A DNA stretch of 50,816 bases from Calcarisporiella thermophila CBS 279.70 (Eukaryota; Calcarisporiellomycota): assembly GCF_041956535.1 (NCBI RefSeq), contig NW_027192220.1, positions 133,037 through 183,852 of the forward strand. Direction: 5' to 3'. Numbering within the stretch: position 1 is the first letter of the stretch; the number at the start of each line of letters is the position of its first letter. Both the position numbers and the translations under genes were made by a program. Positions 33,738 to 46,415 of this stretch are shown here, in pieces. Below the pieces are notes generated by a model. The model worked only from the letters and a program-made list of their open reading frames with translations. It searched no databases and was not told the origin of the DNA.

Positions 33738-36487
33738 ATGGTAGAATACCAGAGCACTCGAGCAGGCAGACTGACGCGCAAAGGATACCTGGCCGTGGTG
33801 TCCATGTTGGCGCTGTCTGCGCTCTCCAGAGTTGAAGCACGAGCTATTCCTGTTCTGCAGCCTCGTCAAGCGCCTCAGGTATAAAGCTCGTTCTATTTGG
33901 TAAATGAAGTAAAAAGCTGTACTAAGGCACCATATGCCTCTCTTTTGAAGCCCGCAGTGTGCGATTCTCCACAGTGCCAGGAGCTTGCAGCCTCCTACAA
34001 ATCTTTCATGGATCCCGCGGTCAATCCCTGTGAAGATTTCTATGCTTTCACCTGTATTTATTAACGAGTTCATATTTGCTAAAAATCCTGAAATACTAAG
34101 GTTTACTAATTAGGCGGCGGTTTCATTAAGACGGCCACACCGATGCTGACAGAAAAGGTGCCCTTAATCCAACCAGGCGACAATTCGACTGATGTGAGAA
34201 TGACTAATTCGATCCTTGGGGTTACTAACTAGTTGATACAATCCCTCTTCTTTTAAAGAAATTCATCGAAGATCTGGTGACCGGGAAGTTTAACCCCTCT
34301 AATCCCGTTAACGGTTGGCCTGGAGTTACCATAGACAAGGCTGATGAGGATTTGCTTGGAAAACTGCGAGGGCTCTATAGCGCATGTATGAGTGACTCGC
34401 GAAAGACCACTAGTATTCGCCCACTCATCCCTGCCTTCCAACTTCTCGCTGGTGGGCCACTCGAGAATAGTCCCGAGCTTCTTGGAACCCTTTTCGGGAA
34501 GGCTTTCGCAGATTATCGAATATCCGGCTTCTTTAATTTGAATCCGACGGTTGATTTAACGACTGGAAATGTGATGCTTGGCGTTGCTATACCTAGATTT
34601 AGACTTGACCTTTCTCTACCGGGAGCCGAGAATACATTGCTGAAGTCTCTCGAAACGGCGTTCAAAGGGCTGATACCGCTCGTTCCCTCGCTTACTCAAG
34701 TCGATCCATCGGCTATCGCCAAAGAAGTCGTGGAGTTGGCGAAAAAAATAATGACCATTTCTGATTCTCTGTAAGTAGTTTTCCTCACGAAAATTTCTAC
34801 CTGCCATCTTAATGTGTCTATGTTAGACCAAGACGCCCCAGAGAGGTTGATGTGTTCCATCCGATGACTCTTGGGGAACTCTCTTCCCTTGCTCCTACAG
34901 TGAACTGGGAAAATTTCCTCAAAGCCTATTTACCCCCTTCCGAGCCTCTCCCTTCGAAAATCAACGTCCTATTCCCAGAACAAATGCGCGCAGTCTCCTC
35001 GGTGGTGGCCAGCACTTCTCCCGCCGCTATTCGTTTCTACATGATATGGAGAACCATGCAGCTATACGTGGAGGATGTTATGCCTCAAACCATCAGCCAG
35101 AGTTATTGCGTAGACTTTGCCGACCAAGCACTACCCCAAATCACCGGTCGATATTACGTTCTTTACAACTCAAACAATGCGACTCGCACTGAGGTATTTT
35201 CTGCCATCTCGTTAATCCAGCAAAACTTCTTGGAGCGACTCAGCCAAATGACCTGGCTGGATGAGGGAACCCGTAAGAATGCTGCCGATAAGGTATGTTG
35301 TACTGACCCAACTCCTCTTCTCTTCTGCTATGCCCTTGCTGCAATTTATTAATTTGGCACTTTTCTTCTCCAGCTCAGTAAAATGCAAGAAACTGCCGTT
35401 GTCTCCGAACACGACCCAGAGACCCTCTCCGCGCAGAATATCGCGCAGTTTTATGCTAACTTCAACGTCACTAACGAACACTTGACCAACGTGATCAACT
35501 TAATGAAGTTCCACAATCATCTCTATTTGACCATGCTCAACAAGCCAATTGATCCCTTGTCTTGGAAGCTCGTGCCGAGTTTGCACGAACTCAACGCCTT
35601 CTATACTCCCAATTCAAATTCGATTGCTGTGCTTGCTGGTAAATACTTGATCTGATTATCCTATGGTATCAATCTGTATTAAACGACTATCTCATTCCAA
35701 CCCCCTTAGCCACTATGAAGCATCCTCTATATGACCCTGTATATCCTGAATACATCAAATTCGGTGCACCTTACACCATTTTTGGCCACGAAATCATTGT
35801 ATGAAGTGTTTTCTCCCAACCCATCCTATGCTTTGTTTCAATACTGAACTTTTATTTTCTGCATTAGCATGGTTATGATAACACTGGCAGATTGTACGAC
35901 GGAGCAGGCCATTACAATAACTGGTGGTCCAACGAAGCAGTAGCTGCGTACAACGATAAAGCCAAGTGCTTTGTTGACCAAGTAAGCAGCTTTTCCTTTA
36001 TTTTATACACTTAAACTTACGCATATCTTTACTCTACAGTACAACGAATACACCATTGGAACGGTTGAAAATCAGGTCTTCAAGGTGAACGGCACGCAAA
36101 CCCTTGGCGAGAATATTGCAGACAATGGAGGGCTTGCTAGATCCTATGGTGCCTGGCTGAAACGGTTCCAGTCGGGCCAGGCGGATAATCGCTTGCTTCC
36201 AGGTCTGGAGAAGTACACTCCACAGCAAATGTTCTTCATTGCCTATGGGTATATGAACTGTGAGGCGTATCTCCCTAAGGCAGGAGTTTTGAGAGTAAGC
36301 ATCCCTCCTAATTCATTAATACGTGATTGTATTTTTCCTAATGCTCTCCACTTATTTGTTGATGCAGTACTTCCCCAATGAACATAGTCCTAGCCAATGG
36401 CGAGTTCGTGGTGCTGTGAGGAACAGCGCCGAGTTTGCTCAGGCCTTTAGTTGCCCTGCTCCTCAGAATCGTTGCGAAATCTGGTGA
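33738..36487 (+). CDS. M13 family zinc metallopeptidase (neprilysin-like), copy B
   Basis: Paralogue of copy A on the opposite strand, 19.5 kb away. Ten exons: 33738-33878, 33951-34053, 34114-34193, 34259-34770, 34827-35292, 35374-35638, 35710-35798, 35868-35981, 36040-36294 and 36368-36487; 714 residues. The last four exons are identical in length to those of copy A and all intron phases agree. A signal peptide is visible (hydrophobic LAVVSMLALSAL, probable cleavage near ARA at 34-36). The zinc motif HEIIH is at 549-553, the third ligand is in GENIADNGG (E614), and NAFY and the final CEIW are intact. Hence it is predicted to be secreted and active. Codons end in C or T far more often than in copy A, suggesting stronger expression. 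Substrate unknown. Confidence 0.94.
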
Positions 36488-36891
36488 TCGAACTTGAAAA
36501 ATGTTTTTATATTATTTATCCATCTCTGTAATCGCCTAATCAATATTTAATCTTTTCATCTGCTGATAATATTGCTCTATCTCGGCTAGACTTTTCTAAT
36601 CAAATTATAATCTAATTTCAAAGAATACATACGATACTGCACCATTTATATTGCCAGTTTTTTTTTGTAGATTTGCCACCTTACATACTTTGAGGTGTAC
36701 TTCAAGTTTAGATATGTATATCGTGATAAAGGCTACTAAAGGTGTCGTCTCCTCGGATGAGCAATAATTATATTGAAAAGACACAAATGCAAGTTATGGA
36801 AAATGAAAGCTGTTATATATCAACTGTATACATATAACGCTATCCATCAAAAATATAAGCATAAGATAGTGAATAAAAAAACAAAATATCT
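36488..36891. other. Intergenic between convergent 3' ends
   Basis: 404 bases of AT-rich DNA where the plus-strand peptidase and the minus-strand WD40 gene meet tail to tail. It should hold both poly(A) sites. No gene recognised. Confidence 0.45.
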
Positions 36892-39683
36892 TTAGGCAAT
36901 ATCAATCGGCTCCTCCATTTTCATGGCGGCTATCATTTCTTCAGTCTCGATATTATTTTCCCTTAATACACCCGACTCTTTACCATCATGCTCTGATGAA
37001 TCTGCGTTCCCAGCTTCTACATATTCCTCCATAATCTGTGCCTTCTCCTCTTCATCACGACAAGACTCGTATGTATATACCTTAACTCTTCCATCTAAAA
37101 TAGGAGAGAATATATACATTATTAGTATAGAAGCACGTACGCATATATAGATACGAGCGTTGGTATTCGCCAATGATCGAAGCATTGTTCTGGTTTAGAA
37201 ACTTACCATCCCCACTGGTGAATAAGAGTGGCCGATACGGGTGGAAGATGACGTCTCGCACCTCCAAATCTTCGTGATCCTTCAGAATTGCTGTCACGTC
37301 CCCGCTCTTCAAATTATAGATGAACACCTGTCCTTGAATGGTGGGCGCAGCTAGATAACGTCCGTTGGACGCGATCTTCATGAGCCAGGAGTTTGCATAA
37401 TAACTGAAAAAAAATCGAAAAAAAAATCAAATAAGTAAATGGGGGTGAGAATTTCTTTTGCAACGGGTGAACTCACTCCGGATGCTTATACCGCATTAGT
37501 TCCTCTAGCTCAAACTTCCCTCCCAGCTCTGTTGGGTAAACAAGTTTATGTAATGTACATGTGTTGGGTGTGGATGCTAAAGTCAAAACAGGTCGTATTT
37601 GAATTAGCTTACACGAATTCTCGTCGGGCAGAAAATCCATTCACCTACATATTGTTCCATCTTCCAAGTCGCAGAGTTCTGCTCCTCTTGTCACGAAATA
37701 GGCGTGCCTGATACTCTCTTCGTTCGCGTCTGCGTCGGCGCCCACCTGATACTCGTCGTCAGCATCCAACCAGCGAATAAATTTACCGCAGTCACAGTAC
37801 GAGGAATAGATCTCGGGGAAAGTTTGCATAATCTTCATAAGTAGAAAGATAGGTTATGGCTACATTGAAAAGCAATAGTGCTACCACTATAGCGACTCAC
37901 ATGTGCCTCCTCAAAATCGAATAAACAAATGTTTTCATCACAAGCTGCCAAGAAATATTTGTTGCCCGTCCCGGGGACGAAAGAGACGGTGAAGGCCATG
38001 CATGTGTAGCCGTCCTCCATCTTAGTTGAGCTAATCAACGTACTGTTACGAAGCGAAAAAATGGAGCAATTAATTTAGAGTATAGGATTTATCGATGGGT
38101 AAATCACTTACGTCCAGTCGCTCTTAACATGCCATTTGATGATATACCCATCCTGGCTGGTACTGATATAATAGTGCTCTCCTTTGAATACCACGCTCTT
38201 CACGCAGAGAATTTCTTCTGCGTGCCCTTCAAGTTGCGCAATGACTGACCCGGTCTCCAAATCGAAAATCTACTCAGGAGTTTTCCTACTAAATAACTCT
38301 GCTTCTCCAAAAAAAAATCTCTTCATTAGTACCTTCAACGGACAAGGCATGATATGATTATCATCGTCTTCAGCCGACCACCGGTGCCGATCTTTAAGCT
38401 TTCCACCCACTACCAAGAGCTCTTGCTCTGGAGTGAAACGTCCAACAAAAAATTCGTCAATGTTTTTTTCCTAAAAACAAGAATTTTGAACAGGAATAGG
38501 GAAAATTGGGATCTTAGTTTTGAAATAAAAAAAATACGAATCAGACACTTACGTTAGTATCTCTTAATTTTCGTAATAGTTTGAAGTCATTTTCAATATC
38601 CCAGATTTTGCAAGATCCCATATTGCAAAATGTAGCTAACATAGTACCATCTGGAGACAAGACCATGCCGGTTATCGGAGCTGAAAAATAAAAGTATTGA
38701 AATCACTATTATGTCATTGATGGACTTGAAAAACATTCTAACCTTGGTCTTCAATTGCGACAGGAAGAGTGGTAAGAGGATTGTCTTCATTAATATAGTC
38801 GATCATGCCGTGATTACTGTCTGCATGGAATGTCCAGAAAGAGTCAGGGCTCTCCGCAGCCAATTCCCTAACAACCTCGGGATCATATTGAGGAGCTGTG
38901 ACAGTTTTTTTCCCCTTGGCTTTTGCCGTGTCTGCCACTTTTGGCTTTGCCTATTTCCAAGAAAAAAGATCTCGTTAAGGACTTTTCGCCACCAGAAGGC
39001 CATTCAATACTTACTACTCGCTTGACTTTTGTCGTTTTTTTCTCTTCGCCTTCGTCTTCTTCTTCGATCGATCATAAGGTTAGTCCACAGCCAACACTAG
39101 AAAGATGCAATTGCTTACCTTCATTAGCATCTGCATTTTTCTTTTTTCCTCTGCCTTTTGCCTTTCCTCGCCCTGTAGTTTTTGTTTTCTTCATATCCTC
39201 ATCGCCATCCTCCTCTTCCTCCCCTTCTTCCTTTACTGTAGCTTTCCCACGCCGCTTTCCTTTCGCTTTAGCATTTGCTACCGTAGTAGTTTTCCCGGTC
39301 TTCTTTCGTCCTCGGGGTTTAGCCCCATTCTCTTCATCGATCTCCAAAATAGCTTCTTCCTCCGCCTCAATGTCTAGTTTGTGATCCTCGTCATCCACGA
39401 AATCCTCCTCTGCAGAATCCTCGAGCATGCTCACCGATCGCCGTGGACGGGCAGAGCGGCGTGATTCTGATTTATTAGTACCAAACGTAGAAAGTGTAGT
39501 GTTGCGCCGATTCGAAGGCATGTCTTCCTCATTCATTCCATTTTGTACGCGTCTCTTACGCTGTTCAAAGGCAAGAGTTTCGAGGTCTATGTCATCCGTC
39601 TGAATTCCAACACTAATAAGATTGTCAATCGCAGGCGTGTCATTCTGCGCTGCGCCGTTGGCGACTTCCGAGTCGTGGTCCAT
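36892..39683 (-). CDS. WD40-repeat protein with basic AT-hook-like N-terminus, probably nuclear
   Basis: Eleven exons in phase: 39683-39119, 39061-39015, 38950-38743, 38680-38553, 38470-38333, 38269-38112, 38042-37901, 37832-37649, 37576-37477, 37403-37207 and 37094-36892; 689 residues. Residues 1-200 are charged and disordered, with acidic runs (EEEEDGDED) and AT-hook-like cores (PRGRKK, GRGKAKGRGKK). From about 270 a beta-propeller follows, with WD-type units such as GSCKIWDIENDF, IIKWHVKSDW, GQVFIYNLKSGDV and DGRVKVYTYES. The C-terminus is acidic. Layout suggests a chromatin-associated scaffold, but I cannot assign it to a named family. Exons 2 and 9 are placed by phase and are the least certain. 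The bZIP gene ends 294 bases upstream on the same strand. Confidence 0.78.
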
Positions 39684-39977
39684 TATTTCTGTTTGGGCAG
39701 TTTGGCAATAGGAGAAAAACGCGAGTAAAAATAAAAAGAAATCGCGAACTTGGTCGCGTAATTAACTGCGCCACAAGTAGCTAGTGAGATTCAGGAGAGA
39801 AGATATGCTGAAAGGGGTTGGATCAAATATATATTATAATAAATATCCAGAATACAAAGCAATGAGAGGAAATAAAAGGGAAAAAAAACAACGGCAATGA
39901 AAATTGTCCGGTCATGAATAGTCTTTAGTTTTTGTTAATTTTCATTTTTTTTAATGAAAAACGATTATTATTATACA

Positions 39978-40940
39978 TTAATCTAAGCGCCTCCGTTTGG
40001 CAGGGTCGGATACTAAATCGGCGAGCCGCGAGTCTTTTTCCACGACAAGTGAGCGAAGCCAGGTGACTTCCATCTCCAACTCCTTAACACGTTGCTCTAG
40101 GCCTTCTGCCTTGGCTGTCATTTCACGTGCGGTCCGCTCCAGTGCTTGCTCACGCATCTTCTTCTTGACACGGAAGCGTGCACTAGCAGCGGTGTTTCGC
40201 CGGCGCTTATCCTCTTCGGCAGCAATTTTGGCTGCAGTTTCAGGATCCACGGATGCCCGGGATCCGTCGGGAGAGACAAGTTCCATAGTCGAGAGATCAA
40301 TGGTGGGGCGGGTGCGCTTTTGCCCAGAAGTCGCGTTAGTGTATCCATGGGCAGGTCGAGTCTGCGGTTCTGGGGAAGTGGGTGTAGACTGCGGGATGGA
40401 ATCTTGCAGGACGTTGGGAAGGGCAGTGAGAGGAGCGGGAAGAATGGCTGGGTATGAGGAACCTCCGCGGTTAGGAGCAACCCAAGAAGAAGAGGTTGTT
40501 TGCTGGACTGGGGCTTGCTGTGGACTAGGGATAAATGTGGATAAGGTCGCTAAAAAGTTTTGGCCATTCCCCGTGGTGTTTGTAAACCCATCATGCGATT
40601 CGAGAAGAGTCTTTTGATCATCTATTGCTGGGGCGTGTGCAGAGGCAAGATCTAATAATGAGAGGGAAGAAAGAGATATGGTTAACCGATATCAAAGGCA
40701 AAGAAATTAGAGTAGTAAAATGGACATACCGAAGTCAAGGAACTCTAGGATATCTTGTTTGAATTCTTCCTCGGCTACTTTAGTGGGCTTTTCATGTACA
40801 GCATTGTCGAATGTAAATTGTGCGTTGGTCCAAAGTGAGAGCTCACGCTCCAAATCCTGTTCTGACATGGTAGGGGAGTCGTCTGGAGACAAAATGTTGA
40901 GGTTTGATACAAGCGAGTAGGGGTTGCTGGGGTTTGTCAT
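39978..40940 (-). CDS. bZIP transcription factor, CYS3/Zip1-like
   Basis: Nuclear DNA-binding regulator of 294 residues in two exons, 40940-40730 and 40651-39978. The C-terminus is a bZIP domain: the basic region RRRNTAASARFRVKKK carries the family signature N-x2-A-A-x2-F-R style contact residues (NTAASARFR). A leucine zipper follows with heptad leucines/valines in GLEQRVKELEMEVTWLRSLV. The basic region is close to the type found in Neurospora CYS-3 and fission yeast Zip1, regulators of sulphur or metal stress; that role is by family only. The N-terminus has an acidic/hydrophobic stretch (EEEFKQDILEFLDF) that may be an activation domain. The middle is rich in Ser, Thr, Pro and Gln. The 5' side faces the long gene-free stretch. 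Confidence 0.9.
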
Positions 40941-43900
40941 TGCAAAGTCTTCGATACAAATGGCAGTTTTTTGCTATCTTTGCATGACTAGGCTGAAATA
41001 ATTCAAGAGAAAGAATTGCCCAAAATCTGACGAACGCTGAAAAAAAAACATTTGGATTATTAATGTTGACCAATCAGTCTGTTTGTATTTACACGAGGAA
41101 AACAGATCCGCGATTGCCATATCAAGATTTTCCCATAGTGATAACTTGCACAACCCTAGGAATTCAGCAGGCTCTAACAGTTACACATTCCACTTCACCC
41201 CATCCATTTCAACTACGCTTTCTCCTAAACTACCTCGTTGAGCCATGGGCTCTCTCAACAGCAAGCGCACCCCAAAGGCCATGAGAATCCCATCCGCACA
41301 TTGAAGAGCACAAAGGAGATAGAAGCTTAGGGACTGTCCCCGCACGGATCTTTTCGCATCAGCTTAATCGTCCAAAATGGAATAGAGTATGGATGGTAAA
41401 TGCTTGATGGGTGGCTTGGACCACGGCATTTTAGTATAACTTTCTCTTATAGTTATTCTACACCTTGTTTTACAAATTGGTCTGATGATATAGGAGGGAT
41501 AAGAGATTATCCATCAAACCAAATATGTATAATGCAGATACAAAGACCTGGCCTGCTATGCTCTAGCGTCTTTTAAAATCTGTGCGCTAAGATCGAATAG
41601 ATAACAGATACCCACCGTCTTAAAAGCAAGGAAATCAACGGTTCATCTAAGAGCTAAAAATCGACCTAGCAAACCTGATTCACTCCAGAAATCTGAGTAG
41701 AATGTATTCAGCACCTCGGTGAGCATCCGATTGCATTCTACAAGTCCAGCTAATAGCGCCCAGAATACTGGTCATTTGAATAATCAAATCTCTCTCCGAA
41801 TCATAGGTACAACAAGGCCTCCATCCTTGAAATCCACCATTGATTCAGAATTCAGTCCTAACTTGTATTCATTCCCAATCGCTCACTTACGCAGGAAGAA
41901 ATTGGAACTAAGAAATTTCTTTGTTCGCTTCGCGTCATTTCAATTTTAAATGATTAAAATGATGGTGACGTTGCTATGAGATAGGAGCTGCCCCTATCTT
42001 TACTTATACTAGCCAGGGTCGAAAATGATCCGACTCATTACCCATCAATGCTTAACATGACAGACGTCCTTCATTTCTTCAAGCTGCTCAATACATATGA
42101 GAGGTTGAGAAATCGCAGCCTGTCCCTCAGCTGTTTTATTTAAGCTATAGCTTTGCGTCATCGACTTAGCAACCATAGCTTATATCAAAACTTTTCACTC
42201 TTAATCTTTAACAAAAAAATTGAGTGATGACTTTAATCAAAGCATTTGTAAGCTTGCTACAAATAACTCCAAACACTACTGATTACTTTATTAATCTAAT
42301 TGGTGGCAACTGGACACTCGAGGCCAACGCTATTATTTACTCGTCGGTATTAGGATATAACTTGAATTATGCTTGAACTCATACTTGTGGAAATACTCTC
42401 TTAAACTTGATGGTCCACAGCAAGAGTATCTGAGTTTTCTACTCTCATAGAACAAAAGAAAATTTCATTTAGCAATCAAGCTTGAGTCAACGAATAACAA
42501 TAAGTGTCAATCTTAAGTGTGTAATATGCATGCAATCATGCTTTTGAGGGGATATCATCAATTATATTCCACGGTAAAATACCAAAAAACTTGATCATAT
42601 CAATAATGAGATACTGGTCGATGAGCATTCCAGGATCGTGGGGTTTCCAAGCGTTTATAATGCTCGGGTGCGACTATGACATCCTGCCCGAAAATGAACG
42701 TCCCAAATTTTTGGCATTAATAAGACATTGATCAATATGAAATTTCCTCTTAAATTAGAGATTTAGCCTCGTTTAATTTCAGGAGGCATCGAATTTTGGT
42801 TAAGTTTCGGCCGTTATGCATATTTACAAAGTCTCATTTCAGTTGCGTTTCAAATGGACAACAATGGATAGCTGCGGCCTTCACCCAGTTGATAAGAAAC
42901 CTCTCGGAGTTATCCTGGTATATTTCGTATGGAAGTCTAACATACAATTAACCTTGCCGGGATCACCTCCAAAAACATTGAAGTAGTAATTAATCCGAGT
43001 TTTTTTATTATTTTCGTGGCTCCTTGCTATTATATTTATATTCATAACATGAATGATCTCGAATCGTGGCTACAATGGCAGTAGTGGCAGTTTTCTTCCG
43101 ATGCCCCTCACCCATGTTGGGATCTCGGCTTAGCGGTAATGAGACTGGAGGTATCCGTATAAGATCGATTATGTTAGTAAGCAAGTCGCTTTTGCATTCT
43201 GCATAAATTTACGCGGTTTAAACCTCTCCAAGTGTATAACTAAACAACTTAACAATTAACAATTGCATGAATTTGCAAGTGTTCTTGATCACCTGGAAAA
43301 TTTATCTTTTCAACAAGTTAGGAATGTAGGTTTACCTATTTGTATTTCTCGTGATACTAGAAAGATATAATCTACGGAATGATAGTGGTAACTAAACTGA
43401 ATATATAGTTTGGCACATGTAATCGAGAAAACCCCAATAAAATTCGTAAGAGATCACCGGGAAAGGTTTGAAAAATATGCACGTACTTTCTTATTAGAAG
43501 TCTCTTACATAATATTGGTCTTAGGAAAATTGATTCTATAAATAAGCTCCTCTCTTTCGAAATATATTTATTTGTAAGCACGCATTTTCTGCTTAACATA
43601 GATAGATTCAACTAGCAAGTCCTAAACGAAAATTATTAAATTCTAAATGGAAGCAAAAGTTGCGCGAAATCTTCTGGCCTCCATCCAGGCGAGTTAATAT
43701 GATTACGTTTTATAAAATAAAGAGAGTAAGTGGGCTCCCTCTTGTTCCCTAAATATTAGCTATATTTGAAGTTGATTGTATATAGTTTTAGCTTGGTAAA
43801 TTCAATTTGAAGCTAAATCGTAGGCAGTTCATGAAATCAAACCGGGAAATTTTGACTAGATAATTTTCATTTGTTGACTGAGAAAATGGGTAAAAGTGTA

Positions 43901-44453
43901 TAAGAGCAGAGAATTCCACCTTTACTTTTAGTGCTGTATTGTGAAAGAGCAAAAGGATATCAAAGTGGATTAGAGAAGTGGAGACAAACCAATCACAGCC
44001 AATAATTCTGACACGGTTAAAATGGACTCTCTTTGGGAATATATATAATGGGCTAAAGCATAATAGACATCAACTGCTAATTATGCCATTCATATCTACC
44101 CCTTGGATAACATGATATTAGAGAATTATTTGAATACGCATAAGACCTGAAACCTAATTCTGCCGCATGATGTTACAGACCACTGAAACCGGGTGTGTGT
44201 TCAATGGTGCTTCGGATCCAGGTCTCTCCACTTGTCACACTAGAAAGCCCTAAGGATGAATCAAGGGCAAACTAAGGATAAAGCTTGATTAACGCGAACA
44301 AATCTGACCGTTGTAATCGATCCAATTGCTCCCTATTAGTTAGTAGTTTTCTTCAATCAAGAAAAGGAGCCTTTTTAGATAAACCCCACGGTAACGACAG
44401 GAGAAACCTTGGTGAATTGTTTGATCTAATAAAATTTGAGTGACTATGTCCAT

Positions 44454-44483
44454 GTTCACATTCACATTCGCGTTCGTGTTCGC
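44454..44483 (+). repeat. Degenerate hexamer repeat, five units
   Basis: Five successive units of the form RTTCRY: GTTCAC, ATTCAC, ATTCGC, GTTCGT and GTTCGC. A further degenerate unit follows. Lies in non-coding DNA. Confidence 0.7.
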
Positions 44484-44656
44484 ATTTATTCGCACTGGAT
44501 TCATGTAGCTACGCGGGATGCAAAGAGTATAACATAGTTTCGTTAATCATACCTGAACAGACAAGGTTTCGAAACTAGAGGCGAGATCATCTCTTCTTGA
44601 TGATTCGCGATTAAGACAAATGACGAGCGGGGTGCAAGTTCTTAATATATTGAACA

Positions 44657-44699
44657 GCTTGCTTTATCGATTATCCTTTTTACGGTAGATAAAGCAAGC
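44657..44699. repeat. Inverted repeat with 12-bp perfect arms
   Basis: Arms gcttgctttatc (44657-44668) and gataaagcaagc (44688-44699) are exact reverse complements around a 19-base loop. A transcript would form a hairpin. No gene adjoins it. Confidence 0.75.
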
Positions 44700-45817
44700 C
44701 TGTGAAAGGGTAAGCCATCTCCCTTTTTCACTTCCAGTTTGCGTTTGTTGAGCTTGAATCTTGGAAAAGAGGTCCAAGTTGTGGAATTAATAATTTAATA
44801 ATCGTTTGTTTGTTGCGCGACGAGCTTTGAGGGTTTCTTTATGTGGGGTGCAAGATTCTCGACTTTTTCGACTTTGGACTGAGGTACAGTCTCGGCTACT
44901 CGATACAACCATAAGTGCAGATTTCTCCGACTAGGCATATCCTATTGACGCTCAAAGAAATGTCAAACAACAACACATTCGGCAAACTCTGCGTTTTGAT
45001 TCAAAGGCCAGCCTTGCATAGGAGTACAGTGAAGCCCCTAAAAGATTTGATCTCTATGGGGAGTCAGTTTGGCCGAATCCATCCTCTCTTCGGATCTCTT
45101 TTGGATATGGAAAGAAATGGACTCCTTGTACCGGGGAAACCCTTCCTAGAAGCCGCATGTAGTATTCCGGCCAGCTAGTGCCCATTGCTACGCGATATGG
45201 GTTGGAATTAAGGAGGGTGGAGGGAGAGGCTGTAGCAATGGTTGTATACTTTTTTTATCTCAGTCGTGCTTAATTGTTTGAACATATCTCCCGAAAATGA
45301 TCCTATCTGCGTCCAGTCATGAAATACGGCTCAAGTGTCATTCTCTTCCCGCCCAATGAAATTTGAATGGTAGTGTGGTGGCAATCTTCTCCATCAGTGA
45401 CGACGTCACCAGGGGGGAGGGTTTGCTCTTTGTCAACTGCGAACCTGTCCCGCTTTTTTTATTCCCTTCCAATTTTAAGTATCATTGAACAGTTCTAGCC
45501 ATTTTAATGTTGATGTGGTTTCATTGGCCTAGGCAAGAATAAGTCTTTTTCGCATGATACTTTTTCCCTTCCGTCTACTCTAAGTTATGCTAGATCTGTC
45601 TGGCCTACGCAATCTCTGCTGATATTTCTATTTTCTTTATTTTATTTTTTTCCCTCACCTTAATTTTTAAAAAAATACTCGCTTGATACAAAGTTGCCCC
45701 ATTGGATCTTGGTGCGAACGCCTCTTGAAGTTCTAAATTTATCTCTTTCATATCCCTGTCCTCTATCTTTGGCAGTATTCAAATCGACCGTGTTGATCAC
45801 AGAATAGTTTGCGCGAT

Positions 45818-46333
45818 ATGGCACAATCTATTGGGGGTGACTGGCGGGCCAATGTTCCGCAGGAGGAGCGCAATGAGGTTATCAATAAATTGTAAGTGCC
45901 ACTGTAAGGCGGCTGTATCATTGAAGCTAATTCATTAACTGCTCTCTCCTCTCTAGAATGAAAAATCTCTATAGCTGCATCCACGGTAGGTCGGATGATC
46001 AAATTCGCAATCTCGCAAGTAATATTGAAGAAAAGAGCTACTATGGGTCTTCTAGCAAGGTGATTCTCATATTAATCTAAATTCCGACCCTCTCCATGAA
46101 GAAATGAGTACTCATTTTTTCGTTATTAGGAGGAGTACTTGAAGCGCTGCCTTGTCTTATTTCAAGCTTTACGAACCCGTCTACATCAAGAGCAGCAACA
46201 GCAGCAGCAGGATCAGCCGAGACCTGCAATGCAACAGATTCCGCAACAACAAGGTTTTTCTGCTCAAAATCTCCTCAATCTCAATCCACAACTTCGATTT
46301 AATCCTGCAGCCATGGCTTCGGTATTGCAGCAA

Positions 46334-46364
<31 letters not shown>

Positions 46365-46378
46365 CTCCACAGCAACAG

Positions 46379-46415
<37 letters not shown>

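Larger units (their letters stand above)
40941..45817. other. Gene-free stretch of 4.9 kb between divergent bZIP and MED15 genes
   Basis: Longest non-coding stretch of the window. It contains no frame with family features on either strand, no spliced gene I could assemble, and no tRNA-like cloverleaf. It must hold the promoters of both flanking regulators. Minor structures are the hexamer repeat at 44454-44483 and the inverted repeat at 44657-44699. The right end, about 45590-45670, is rich in pyrimidine runs near the MED15 start. Noncoding transcripts, a decayed transposon or upstream exons are possible but not visible. Confidence 0.5.

Noticed and set aside
38923-39384. Plus-strand frame of 153 codons, Ser/Phe/Pro-rich
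   Set aside because: It is antisense to the Lys/Glu-rich N-terminus of the WD40 protein, whose exon chain closes in phase.
43372-43611. 79-codon minus-strand frame in the gene-free stretch
   Set aside because: No recognisable motif, no splice structure around it, and composition equal to the surrounding non-coding DNA.
44915-45178. 87-codon plus-strand frame upstream of MED15
   Set aside because: No family features and no splice link to MED15 in phase. Could be part of a transcript leader at most.
45763-46002. 79-codon minus-strand frame over the MED15 start
   Set aside because: It lies antisense to the KIX-coding exons and covers their introns, so it is a shadow of MED15.
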